Origin: JAVDCA01 sp035293985
GTDB taxonomy: Bacteria > Pseudomonadota > Alphaproteobacteria > Rhizobiales > Xanthobacteraceae
Length of the DNA: 64,000 bases
Assembly: GCA_035293985.1 (NCBI GenBank)
Contig: DATGLS010000014.1
Location: 186,001-250,000, forward strand
Direction: 5' to 3'
Within the stretch, counting starts at the first letter, position 1; each line of letters begins with the position of its first letter. The position numbers were made by a program, and so were the translations under genes. A model generated the notes under the pieces. The model made no database searches and was not told where the DNA came from. It saw nothing but the letters and a program-made list of their open reading frames with translations. This document shows, one piece after another, positions 1-7,967 of the stretch.

Positions 1-792
1 GGCCGCGACGATCTCGTCGGCGATCGGGCCATTGTAGAATATGCGCGGGCCCTCCTGCGCGATCGCCTCGAGCGTCGCGGCGAGATCGGATTGCACCAGG
101 AGATCGCCGCGCGCGAGCGGGGCGCCGTCGGGCTTGAGGAAGATCTTCGCCGAGGATGGAAAGCGCGCAAGCTTCGGCTGCGCCAGCAGCAGCGCGTCGA
201 GCAGGTCGCCGTCGACCGGGATGCCGTTGCGGGCGAGCGCGAGCGCCGGCGTGATCAGATCCGCGAGGGTGAGCTTGCCCGAGCCGAAGCGCTCGCGCGC
301 AAGCGCGAGGCCCGCGACCGAGCCGGGCACGCCGATGCCGAGCCCGGTGTCGCGCGACTTCCGCGGATCGGCCTCGCCGTTGGCGTCGAGGAAGGCGTCG
401 GCCTGCATGTCGTGCGGGGCCGCCTCGCGAAAGTCGATCGCGACGTCCCGCGCGGCCTCTCCGTCATGGGCCGCAAGATGCACCACCATGAAGCCGCCGC
501 CGCCGAGATTGCCGGCTCTCGGCAGGGTCACGGCGAGCGCAAAGCCGACCGCGACTGCGGCGTCGACCGCGTTGCCGCCGCGCCGCAAGATATCGACTCC
601 GATGCGCGAGGCGCGCTCCTCCTGCGTCACCACCATGCCGTGCTGCGCCGTGACGGGCTGGATATGCGTCGGCGGCGGCGCCGTGCTCGGCGCGGCCCCG
701 GGCGCTTGCCCGCAGGCCGGCGCGAGCGTGGCGGTCAGAAGCAGCACGGCGCCGAAGGCGCGTCGGGTCAGCTGGAAATTCACACGCATCAT
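1..792 (-). CDS. ggt: Gamma-glutamyltransferase, N-terminal part (runs off the window)
   Basis: Reading leftwards from an ATG at 792 gives about 264 residues open to the window edge, so only the N-terminal part is present. A hydrophobic export signal follows RR at residues 10-11 and ends near Cys27 (possible weak lipobox). The family hallmarks HGMVVTQEE and GGNAVDAAVAVGFAL come next, then a glycine-rich GNLGGGGFMVVH block and GVPGSVAGL. Enzymes of this family are exported to the periplasm, cleave themselves, and hydrolyse or transfer the gamma-glutamyl group of glutathione. The catalytic Thr at the autoprocessing site lies outside the window, so activity cannot be judged. A second ATG at 789 is an equally possible start. 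Confidence 0.88.
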   Translation of the reverse strand, partial: MMRVNFQLTRRAFGAVLLLTATLAPACGQAPGAAPSTAPPPTHIQPVTAQHGMVVTQEERASRIGVDILRRGGNAVDAAVAVGFALAVTLPRAGNLGGGGFMVVHLAAHDGEAARDVAIDFREAAPHDMQADAFLDANGEADPRKSRDTGLGIGVPGSVAGLALARERFGSGKLTLADLITPALALARNGIPVDGDLLDALLLAQPKLARFPSSAKIFLKPDGAPLARGDLLVQSDLAATLEAIAQEGPRIFYNGPIADEIVAA

Positions 793-959
793 GAAGCCGT
801 TACGCAACTCTGAACCTTTTCGCCGGATGGTTTGACTAAGCTTTGCCCGGTCATGCAAGCGCCAGGACGCCGGGCGTGCCAAGCCCCCATGTCTGCTTTG
901 ACATGTCTCCTCGACATGTCTCCTCGAGCGGGCCGGCATCTCGTGGATGGCTGGGAGAG

Positions 960-1589
960 ATGATCATGACATATGCGGTCGCGACGGCGGCGCGGCGCCG
1001 GCGTTTTCCCATTGTTGCGCCGACCCTGGCGGTGCTTCTCGGCCTTTTGGTGTCCGGCTGCGGCATCAACAGGATTCCGACCTACGAGGAGCAAGCCAAG
1101 GCGAAGTGGTCCGAGGTCGAGAACCAGTACCAGCGCCGGTCCGATCTGATCCCCAACCTGGTCGAGACCGTCAAGGGCTATGCCAAGCAGGAGCGCGAGG
1201 TGCTCGAGGCCGTGACCGAGGCGCGCTCGCGCGCGACCTCGATCCAGGCGACGCCCGATCTCGTCAACAATCCCGATGCGTTCAAGAAATTCCAGGACGC
1301 GCAGCTCCAGCTGACCGGCGCGCTGAGCCGCCTGCTCGCCGTGTCGGAGCGCTATCCCGATCTCAAGTCGAACCAGAACTTCCTCGCCCTGCAGGCGCAG
1401 CTCGAGGGCACCGAAAACCGCATCGCGGTGGCGCGGCGCGACTACATCGAGGCGGTGCGTCTCTACAACACCGAGCTCAAGACCTATCCGGGCATCCTGT
1501 GGGCGAAGCTGCTCTACGGCACCAGCAAGCCGATGGCGGAATTCACCATCGCCGAGGACGCCAAGCGCACCCCGCAAGTGAAGTTCTGA
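960..1589 (+). CDS. lemA: LemA family lipoprotein
   Basis: A 209-residue protein. The start at 960 has a good ribosome site (GGGAGAG just upstream). An N-terminal hydrophobic segment ends in the lipobox LVSGC with Cys34, so it is probably lipid-anchored on the periplasmic side. The LemA core is clear: NQYQRRSDLIPNLVETVKGY, a long helical middle, and AVARRDYIEAVRLYN near the C-terminus. The function of LemA proteins is not settled; they commonly sit next to TPM-domain (YgcG-like) proteins, as here, where four TPM genes follow on the same strand. Family assignment is firm; role is not. Confidence 0.92.
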   Translation: MIMTYAVATAARRRRFPIVAPTLAVLLGLLVSGCGINRIPTYEEQAKAKWSEVENQYQRRSDLIPNLVETVKGYAKQEREVLEAVTEARSRATSIQATPDLVNNPDAFKKFQDAQLQLTGALSRLLAVSERYPDLKSNQNFLALQAQLEGTENRIAVARRDYIEAVRLYNTELKTYPGILWAKLLYGTSKPMAEFTIAEDAKRTPQVKF

Positions 1590-1644
1590 AAGCGAAGTTC
1601 TGAGCGCCCCGTGCACCTTGGCATTGGTCAAAATTGGTGACGTC

Positions 1645-2556
1645 ATGCCTTCGCTCCGGCTGAAGATCCGGGCTGCCGCGCTCGCCCTCGTTGCGGCGCT
1701 CGCCATCGGGCTGCCGGCATCGGCGCAGACGTTTCCCCGGCTGAGCGGGCGCGTCGTCGACGACGCGACGGTGCTCGACACCGCGATGCGCGACGGCATC
1801 GCGCAGCGACTCAAGGCGCTGGAAGACCAGACCTCGGACCAGGTCGTGGTCGCGACCGTGCGCTCGCTGCAGGGCTACTCGGTCGAGGACTACGCCAACC
1901 GGCTGTTTCGCGCCTGGAGACTCGGGCAGAAGGACAAGAACAACGGCGTCCTGCTGCTGATCGCGCCGACCGAGCACAAGGTGCGCATCGAGGTCGGCTA
2001 CGGCCTCGAAGGCACGCTGACCGACGCGGTGGCGAAACTGATCATCGAGAGCCACCTCATTCCGTGGCTGCGCCAGAGCCGCTACGACGTGGCCGCGAGC
2101 ACCGGCGTCGACGATATCGTCGACGTGCTGGCCGGGCACGCGGCCGAGTGGCAGCAGCGGGCACGGGCGCGCCCGTCGGGGCCGCATGTCCATGATGTGG
2201 GGGTCATCCAGCCCGGGTCCTTTCTGTCGATCCTGCTCCTCGTCGTGTTCGGCGGCGCGTTCCTCCTCTTCTTCGGCATGATCGGATTCGCCATCCTGAC
2301 GGCGATCCTGCGGCTGCTCGTGTTCGTCCACCTGTTGCCGCACGCGAAGGACCGCCAGGGGGGCTGGTCGTGGCTCAACCGCTTCGATCCACCGGTCGAT
2401 CCGCGAAGCCTCCGGCGCTCCCATCGTTCATCGAGCTCGTCGAGCAGCTTCTGGAGCGCCAGCTCGTTCGCCTCATGGAGCTCGTCCAGCTCCTCCGACA
2501 GCTTCTCGGGCGGCGGCGGCTCGTCCGGCGGCGGCGGCGCCTCGGGAAGCTGGTGA
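1645..2556 (+). CDS. TPM-domain (YgcG-like) exported membrane protein, copy 1
   Basis: 303 residues from the ATG at 1645; a TTG at 1618 in frame is less likely because the signal peptide begins right after 1645. After the signal peptide (cleavage near ASAQT) comes the TPM domain with FPRLSGRVVDDATVLD, the QKDKNNGVLLL block and VRIEVGYGLEGTLTDA. One strongly hydrophobic membrane segment follows at about residues 190-235, then a Ser-rich and Gly-rich tail ending GGGASGSW. TPM-domain proteins are poorly understood; some plant members are phosphatases of photosystem II repair. It belongs to a lemA-TPM-TPM-TPM-TPM gene row. Confidence 0.88.
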   Translation: MPSLRLKIRAAALALVAALAIGLPASAQTFPRLSGRVVDDATVLDTAMRDGIAQRLKALEDQTSDQVVVATVRSLQGYSVEDYANRLFRAWRLGQKDKNNGVLLLIAPTEHKVRIEVGYGLEGTLTDAVAKLIIESHLIPWLRQSRYDVAASTGVDDIVDVLAGHAAEWQQRARARPSGPHVHDVGVIQPGSFLSILLLVVFGGAFLLFFGMIGFAILTAILRLLVFVHLLPHAKDRQGGWSWLNRFDPPVDPRSLRRSHRSSSSSSSFWSASSFASWSSSSSSDSFSGGGGSSGGGGASGSW

Positions 2557-2605
2557 TCGTTACGTCCGTCACGAAACCCACGAAATGAAATCCACGGAGC
2601 TGTCC

Positions 2606-3136
2606 ATGCGCATCCTTCGCATCTTGCAAATCCTTCTCGTTGCATGCGCGGCCGCCTTCGCGATCGCGGCGCCGGCGTCGGCCGAGACGTTCCCGGCCCT
2701 CACCGGCCGCGTCGTCGATGAGGCCGACATTCTCGATCCGGCGACCCGCTCGGCGCTCGCCGCCATCCTGGCCGGCCTGGAGGAGAAAACCTCCGACCAG
2801 ATCGTGGTCGCGACCGTGCCGTCGCTGCAAGGCGACTCGATCGAGGTCTATGCCAATCGCCTGGCCAACCGCTGGGGCCTCGGCCAGAAGGACAAGAACA
2901 ACGGCGTGCTGCTGTTGGTCGCGCCGAGCGAGCGCAAGGTGCGCATCGAGGTCGGTTACGGGCTTGGAAGCACGCTGACCGACGGCGTCGCGAAATACAT
3001 CATCGACCAGGCGATCCTGCCGCGCTTCCGCTCCGGCGACATGACCGGCGGCGTGACCGCGGGCATCACCGACATCGTCGCGGTCCTGTCCGGGGATGCG
3101 GAGTCGTGGAAGCAGCGCGCGGCGGCAGCGCAATAG
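2606..3136 (+). CDS. TPM-domain exported protein, copy 2 (no membrane tail)
   Basis: 176 residues. The ATG at 2606 is preferred over 2585 because GGAG sits at the right distance and the signal peptide (cleavage near ASAET) begins immediately. The TPM domain closely matches its two neighbours: ALTGRVVDEADILD, QKDKNNGVLLLVAPSERKVRIEVGYGL and the C-terminal DIVAVLSGD. Unlike copies 1 and 3 it stops right after the domain, with no membrane segment and no Ser/Gly tail, so it is predicted to be a soluble periplasmic protein. It most likely arose by tandem duplication within this cluster. Confidence 0.88.
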   Translation: MRILRILQILLVACAAAFAIAAPASAETFPALTGRVVDEADILDPATRSALAAILAGLEEKTSDQIVVATVPSLQGDSIEVYANRLANRWGLGQKDKNNGVLLLVAPSERKVRIEVGYGLGSTLTDGVAKYIIDQAILPRFRSGDMTGGVTAGITDIVAVLSGDAESWKQRAAAAQ

Positions 3137-3160
3137 CCGCGGACGTCCGGGGGATACGAC

Positions 3161-4063
3161 ATGGGCCTGTGCCACGCGGCTCGGATAGCGCTGGCGACGA
3201 CCATCGTCGTCGCCGCGCTGGCGTCGCCGGGCCTGGCGCAGACCTTTCCCCAGCTCACCGGCCGCGTCGTGGATGAGGCCGGTGTCCTCGATGCGCCGGT
3301 GCGCGCGTCGATCGAGACGGATCTGGCCGACCTCGAGGCGAAGACCACCGACCAGCTCGTCGTGGTCACAGTGCGCTCGCTGCAGGGCCACACCATCGAG
3401 GATTACGGCGTGCGTCTCGGCCGGCAATGGCAGATCGGCCGGAAGGACAAGAACAACGGCGCGCTGCTGATCGTCGCGCCGCAGGAGCGCAAGGTGCGAA
3501 TCGAGGTCGGCTACGGCCTCGAAGGCGTGCTCACCGATGCCGCCACCAAGCTGATCATCGAGAACACGATCATCCCGCGCTTTCGCGCCAACGACATCTC
3601 GGGCGGCGTCACCCGCGGCGTCGACGAGATCATCCGCCTGCTCGACGGCGATGCCGCGACCTCGCAGGGCCATCCCGCGCCGCCACGCCCGGCGCGCTTC
3701 ACCCGCGTGATGCATGGCGTCGGCGGCATCCTGTCGTACATGCCGGGCGACATGATCGTCATCGTCGGCCTGTTCGTGCTCGCCTGCGGCTGCTCGTTGG
3801 TGACGATGCTCTGGCTGTGGCTGCTGCTGCCGCTGGGGCTGCATATCGGCATCTGGCTCGGGATGTCGACGTGGCAGGACCGCCTGCGCCAGCTCCTCGA
3901 GCGGCGGGCGAAATTCCAATTCTTCAGTTGGCTCAACTACGCGCCGAGCGCGTCGTCGCATTCGCACTGGTCGTCTGGCTCGTCCAGCTCATCCTGGTCG
4001 GGCGGATTCTTTTCCGGTGGCGGCGGCAGCTTTGGCGGCGGTGGGTCGTCGGGAAGCTGGTGA
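3161..4063 (+). CDS. TPM-domain exported membrane protein, copy 3
   Basis: 300 residues with a signal peptide (cleavage near GLAQT), a TPM domain (QLTGRVVDEAGVLD; RKDKNNGALLIVAPQERKVRIEVGYGLEGVLTDA), a membrane segment around residues 195-240 with CGCS inside it, and a Ser/Gly-rich tail ending GGGGSSGSW. It has the same architecture as copy 1 and almost the same final residues. It lies 24 bases after copy 2 and 10 bases before the next TPM gene, so the row is probably one transcript. The tail is typical of YgcG-type proteins. Confidence 0.88.
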   Translation: MGLCHAARIALATTIVVAALASPGLAQTFPQLTGRVVDEAGVLDAPVRASIETDLADLEAKTTDQLVVVTVRSLQGHTIEDYGVRLGRQWQIGRKDKNNGALLIVAPQERKVRIEVGYGLEGVLTDAATKLIIENTIIPRFRANDISGGVTRGVDEIIRLLDGDAATSQGHPAPPRPARFTRVMHGVGGILSYMPGDMIVIVGLFVLACGCSLVTMLWLWLLLPLGLHIGIWLGMSTWQDRLRQLLERRAKFQFFSWLNYAPSASSHSHWSSGSSSSSWSGGFFSGGGGSFGGGGSSGSW

Positions 4064-4073
4064 GGAGAGACGC

Positions 4074-4688
4074 ATGATTCCTGAGTCGGACAAGCAGCGC
4101 GTTGCCGACGCGATCCGGGCCGCGGAGGCGAAAACCATGGGCGAGATCTATTGCGTGGTGGCGCAGTATGCGAGCCGCTATCCGCTCGCCCCGTTCGCCT
4201 GGGCATCCGTGTTTGCGCTGCTGATCCCGCTGTGGGCGATCATGCTCACCGACGAATCCGCCGGCCGCATCTATGTGGTCCAGCTCGCCGGCTTCGCCTT
4301 CGCGCTCGCGTTCTTCTCGTTGCCGCGTTTGCGCATCCACCTCGTGCCGCGCGCGATCCAGCGCGCCCGCGCGCATCTCACCGCCATGCGCCAGTTCGCG
4401 GCGCAAGGCCTGCACAAGAGCCGGGAGCGCACCGGCGTGTTGATTTTCGCCGCGCAGGCCGAGCGCTACGCCACCGTGATCGCCGATGAAGGCATCCACC
4501 AGAAGGTCGATCCCGAGACCTGGAATGGCGCGATCGACGTCCTCATCGCCGCCATCAAGGATGGCCGCCCCGGCGACGGCTTCGTCGGCGCTGTCGAGCG
4601 CTGCGGTGCCGTGCTGGCCGAGCACTTCCCGCGCCCGCCCGGCGCCGTGCAGCCCAAGGAGCTGCCGGACAAGCTGGTGGAGATATGA
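4074..4688 (+). CDS. TPM-domain membrane protein, short cytoplasmic-start type
   Basis: 204 residues from an ATG with the ribosome site GAGGAGA. There is no signal peptide. It begins with a helix (SDKQRVADAIRAAEAKTMGEIY) typical of the second TPM subtype, has two central hydrophobic segments (about residues 42-58 and 64-82), and then the conserved SRERTGVLIFAAQAERYATVIADEGIH block. Such proteins usually pair with a YgcG-like partner, which fits its place at the end of this gene row. A palindromic repeat follows and may end the transcript. Confidence 0.87.
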   Translation: MIPESDKQRVADAIRAAEAKTMGEIYCVVAQYASRYPLAPFAWASVFALLIPLWAIMLTDESAGRIYVVQLAGFAFALAFFSLPRLRIHLVPRAIQRARAHLTAMRQFAAQGLHKSRERTGVLIFAAQAERYATVIADEGIHQKVDPETWNGAIDVLIAAIKDGRPGDGFVGAVERCGAVLAEHFPRPPGAVQPKELPDKLVEI

Positions 4689-4691
4689 GAG

Positions 4692-4848
4692 GATGCGAAT
4701 AGCGAGTGGCGAACAGCTAACAATGCCGTCATGCCCGGGCTCGCCCGGGCATCCACGTCTTCGCTAATCAAGAAAGACGTGGATGGCCGGGACAAGCCCG
4801 GCCATGACGGTTTTCGCTATTCGCTACTCCTACTCGCTATTCGCACTT
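4692..4848. repeat. Palindromic repeat family A, copy 1, nested in a second inverted repeat
   Basis: The core at 4727-4809 carries two arms built on CGTCATGCCCGGGC, ATCCACGTCTT and their reverse complements around a short variable loop. An outer inverted repeat flanks it: GCGAATAGCGAGT at 4695-4707 is matched exactly by its reverse complement at about 4833-4845. It lies between the last TPM gene and a convergent hydrolase gene, so it could act as a two-way terminator. Confidence 0.8.
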
Positions 4849-4850
4849 CT

Positions 4851-5885
4851 TCACGACCCCCTACCGTCATCGAGGAAGCTCTGCACCGTCTTGAACAGCT
4901 CGAGCCGGTTCTTCTCCATGATGATGGTGTGCGTGCCCTCGGCGAGCATGACGTAGCGCTTGCCGGGAGAATTCACGAGCAGCGGAAACAGCGTCTGCGC
5001 CATGTAGGGCGGCGCGTCGCGGTCCCACTCGGCCTGCACCAAGAGCGTCGGCGCCGTGATCTTGGCCGGATCGTAATAAGCCTTGCCGGCCGACCAGTAG
5101 TCGAGCCCGTCGGCAACGACGCCGTTGGGCGCGCGGATCGCGGGCGGCGTGTGTGTGTTCGCATCCGGATCGGTCGCCCAGGTGGCATCCGCCCATTGAT
5201 CGAACCAGCCGGCCGGAATGAGGGAGGCCTTCTTGTCCTCCGGCACGCCGGTGAGCCAGCGCGTCTTCGCCTGCTCGCGCCTCGCCATCCGGTAGGCGCC
5301 GAGCGGGCCGGGGCCGGTCTGCACCAGCGAGGCAGTCTGGCGGATCCATACCGGCGCGTAGAGCACGAGCCGGTCGACTTTGGCGTTGTTCTGCGACGCA
5401 TAGGCCGCCATCAGCACCGTGCCCCATGACCAGCCGATCAGGTCGAGCCGCGCGATGCTGCGGCGCTTCAAGATGAAGTCGACGACCGCGCCGATGTCCT
5501 TGATGGCGACGTCGCCGCGCACGATCGGCGGATGCGCCGCCGCTGGCTGCGCCATCTCGGGCGGGCGCGTCGAGTGCCCGTAGCCGCGGATGTCGAGCAG
5601 GTAGACGTCGTAGCCATGCTGCGCGAGGTAATCCATCCACGACATGCCGCCGAGCGGCAGATCGAACGCGGTCGAGGCCGGATAAGTGGCGCCATGCACG
5701 AACAGCACGGTGCGGTCGGGGCGGAATGTGGTGAGGCTCGCCGGGTGCTTGTTGCGCACGTAGATCTGAATGCCGGGATCGACGGCGGGGACCATCATCT
5801 CTTCCATGACGATCTTTGGTGCTTGTGCGAGCGCCGGCGTGGCAAACAACGTGACGGCAGAGGCAAGGATGAGCTTGGTGAGCAT
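4851..5885 (-). CDS. Exported alpha/beta hydrolase
   Basis: 344 residues from the ATG at 5885, chosen because GGGGAAC precedes it and the signal peptide (cleavage near ALAQA) starts at once; in-frame starts lie up to 5954. The fold is clear: the oxyanion-region motif VLFVHGATYP, the nucleophile elbow GWSWG with Ser153, an acid in AEWDRDAP and the catalytic His in EGTHTI. It is therefore a serine hydrolase acting in the periplasm or outside; the substrate cannot be named. It is convergent with the TPM row and is the last backbone gene before the AT-richer island. Confidence 0.85.
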   Translation of the reverse strand: MLTKLILASAVTLFATPALAQAPKIVMEEMMVPAVDPGIQIYVRNKHPASLTTFRPDRTVLFVHGATYPASTAFDLPLGGMSWMDYLAQHGYDVYLLDIRGYGHSTRPPEMAQPAAAHPPIVRGDVAIKDIGAVVDFILKRRSIARLDLIGWSWGTVLMAAYASQNNAKVDRLVLYAPVWIRQTASLVQTGPGPLGAYRMARREQAKTRWLTGVPEDKKASLIPAGWFDQWADATWATDPDANTHTPPAIRAPNGVVADGLDYWSAGKAYYDPAKITAPTLLVQAEWDRDAPPYMAQTLFPLLVNSPGKRYVMLAEGTHTIIMEKNRLELFKTVQSFLDDGRGS

Positions 5886-5978
5886 GCCGTTCCCCATGAG
5901 ATTTGCTTCGCGTCGCCGGTGCGCCAGTACGGTCACGACCCGAGTGGACCCCAATCTTCGCCGAATCCCGAACCAGAC

Positions 5979-6737
5979 TCAACTGCAGCACGCCGCATCC
6001 GAGCACAGCAGAAACGCGAACAATAGCATGACTGCTATGATCAGCTTTGCCGGAACCGAACAAATAAGCCAACCCTGATTGGCTTTATCGTAGCGATAGG
6101 CCACCGTCGTTACGATAAATATCAGAGCAAGAACACCGTTGCCAAGCGGAGAGGTAAACCAATTGACAAATGAAATCGGCGCTAAAACGATGTAAAAGGC
6201 CGTCCAACCAATATTTACGATTCCGCCAATCCATTCGTGTGACGGTCGAAGGGAAAGCCAACCCAAGAAACAGCGGCGCATGTATTCACTTATTCCCGCC
6301 GCGCCCGCAGGCTCATAATATAGATCGGCATACTCAAGCGTCTTGAAAAAATCCCAGAGGCAATAAACGATAAAGATAATCGCCATTGACACGGCAAGTG
6401 CCGCTGGCCTTCGAAACAACAGCAGGAGAAAGATATAAGCGACCAGAAGGACGATATCGAGCCAAAACCGCGGCTCTTTCCGTATCGGCTTCAGAGCAAT
6501 AGAGGTATGATAGCCGGTCCAACTCGCAACGAGTACGACGAGCCCTGCTAAAAAAAAACTCAGATGCCCCAACTCAGCCCCAAGCGCTGGAAGCCGCTCG
6601 TCTTTCCACCAAGCTTCCTGTAGGAGGCCTTCAACGAAGCCAATATGAATAGCTACAGCAAACAACGGATCGATGAAGTCGATCCGGAATTTCTCTGCCG
6701 CGCGATCGCCGTTAGGCTCCGAGGTTGGATCGGGCAT
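5979..6737 (-). CDS. Polytopic membrane protein of unknown function
   Basis: 252 residues with a soluble N-terminal stretch of about 50 residues and some six hydrophobic membrane segments (near 56-72, 90-108, 112-130, 168-186, 195-211 and 226-246). No family is recognised. Its start codon directly follows the stop of the methyltransferase gene 6738-7466, so the two are very likely co-transcribed. Base composition is clearly AT-richer than in the flanking backbone genes, with many A/T-ending codons, which suggests acquisition by transfer together with its neighbours. It marks the left end of the accessory island. Confidence 0.75.
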   Translation of the reverse strand: MPDPTSEPNGDRAAEKFRIDFIDPLFAVAIHIGFVEGLLQEAWWKDERLPALGAELGHLSFFLAGLVVLVASWTGYHTSIALKPIRKEPRFWLDIVLLVAYIFLLLLFRRPAALAVSMAIIFIVYCLWDFFKTLEYADLYYEPAGAAGISEYMRRCFLGWLSLRPSHEWIGGIVNIGWTAFYIVLAPISFVNWFTSPLGNGVLALIFIVTTVAYRYDKANQGWLICSVPAKLIIAVMLLFAFLLCSDAACCS

Positions 6738-7466
6738 CTATGCAGGCTTCTGCAAAATCGCGATGAGCAAGCTGCGCCGAAAGATCTCTCCAACCACCAT
6801 ATCTGAGAATTGAAACTTCAACAAGTATCGCATCTCTAGCGGCTTCGGAAAAAGTGTCTCGAATTGTGTCTCATCCAGAACTCGCTTGGTGATCCCATTC
6901 CTAGGATCGGTCACGATCCGATACCCATCAAATTGCTCTGGATCCTTGATGCCCGCCAGATACTCGTCATCAGTCGCGAACATTGAGGTGAAGATGTAGC
7001 CGTCCTTCCGCACCACTCGCGAGAGCTCATGCCAGTATTTCAAGAAGTTCACGTTTTCCAAGAAATGACAGGACACGTACGAATCGAGGCACAGATCAAA
7101 AACACCGTCGTCGAACGGCAATTCTTCCAACAGGTTCAATCGCACCAATAAGGTGCGTCCGTCCAATCTTGCTCTCCTCGCCAGGTCTTGCGCACGGAGA
7201 AGAGCCAACGGGGAAAAATCGGCACCGACGACAGTGCAGGGCCTCGCCGCCAAATGAACCGCATTGCGACCGTTGCCGGTACCAGCATCGAAGACTCGGC
7301 GGATGACTTGGAAGTTCAGCAGAGTCTCGGCTAGGAGCAGCGCTTTAGACGGATTCACCCGAATTGTACTCGGAATTGCTTGGACAATTCGGTATTCATC
7401 GTCCCACACCTGACGATCATTGAGACCAGCGGTGGGTTGCTCAGAAGTAGCGGTCGGCCCGTTCAC
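6738..7466 (-). CDS. SAM-dependent methyltransferase (class I)
   Basis: 242 residues when started at the GTG at 7466, which has a strong ribosome site (GGGAGA, seven bases before). In-frame starts up to 7595 exist but would overlap the divergent DUF1937 gene. The Rossmann motif I is VFDAGTGNGRNAVHLA; GADFSPLALLRAQD is the following acidic strand and ELSRVVRKDGYIFTSMF matches post-motif III. The substrate is unknown. The C-terminal third (QFDGYRIV to the end) holds a variable region that probably binds the substrate. It is coupled to the downstream membrane protein gene. Codon use is AT-richer than the backbone. Confidence 0.82.
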   Translation of the reverse strand: MNGPTATSEQPTAGLNDRQVWDDEYRIVQAIPSTIRVNPSKALLLAETLLNFQVIRRVFDAGTGNGRNAVHLAARPCTVVGADFSPLALLRAQDLARRARLDGRTLLVRLNLLEELPFDDGVFDLCLDSYVSCHFLENVNFLKYWHELSRVVRKDGYIFTSMFATDDEYLAGIKDPEQFDGYRIVTDPRNGITKRVLDETQFETLFPKPLEMRYLLKFQFSDMVVGEIFRRSLLIAILQKPA

Positions 7467-7517
7467 GGTGTAGTCTCCCAGGACGCGTTCAATGAACTCC
7501 TCAGCAGAGTGGACCGC

Positions 7518-7931
7518 ATGGTTGCGCCCAAAAGCAATAAAATAATTTATCTCGCGTGCCCTTACACGCATTCGTGTGCTGATATAAGAGAGCAACGCTT
7601 TGTAGCTGCAACAAAGGCAGCGGCATCCTTAATTCAAAGCGGATACATCGTCTTCAGTCCCGTAACCATGACCCATCCAATTGACTCCATCATTGCGGGC
7701 TTCGACGGCACCCTCGGTTCAGAATTTTGGGTCTCTTTTGACGAGGCATTTATGGAGGTCTGTGCTGAGATGGCGATCCTGCCGTTGGACGGTTGGCGCG
7801 AGAGCTCAGGCATCTCAAGAGAGATTGACTTTTTTATCCAGCGCAAACGCCGTGTCTGGTTCCTCAATCCTACGGAAGACGACTACGGTGTTCGCGAAGC
7901 CGTCCCTCTTCCGAAGTCGATCACGGGATGA
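7518..7931 (+). CDS. DUF1937 protein (nucleoside 2-deoxyribosyltransferase-like fold)
   Basis: 137 residues from the ATG at 7518; the frame is open further upstream to 7380 but that part overlaps the divergent methyltransferase and lacks family features. The pattern YLACPYTH near the start, then FSPVTMTHPID, FWVSFDEAFMEVCAEMAILPLDGWRESSGISREIDF, is that of DUF1937. This group is related to nucleoside deoxyribosyltransferases and often occurs in phages and islands. An Asp and the Glu in the SREIDF helix may correspond to active-site acids. It is convergent with the DNA methyltransferase gene (36 bases between stops) and divergent from the SAM methyltransferase. Confidence 0.78.
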   Translation: MVAPKSNKIIYLACPYTHSCADIREQRFVAATKAAASLIQSGYIVFSPVTMTHPIDSIIAGFDGTLGSEFWVSFDEAFMEVCAEMAILPLDGWRESSGISREIDFFIQRKRRVWFLNPTEDDYGVREAVPLPKSITG

Positions 7932-7967
7932 GCGGCCCTGGCCTTCCCGTCGTGGTCGCGCCTTGGT

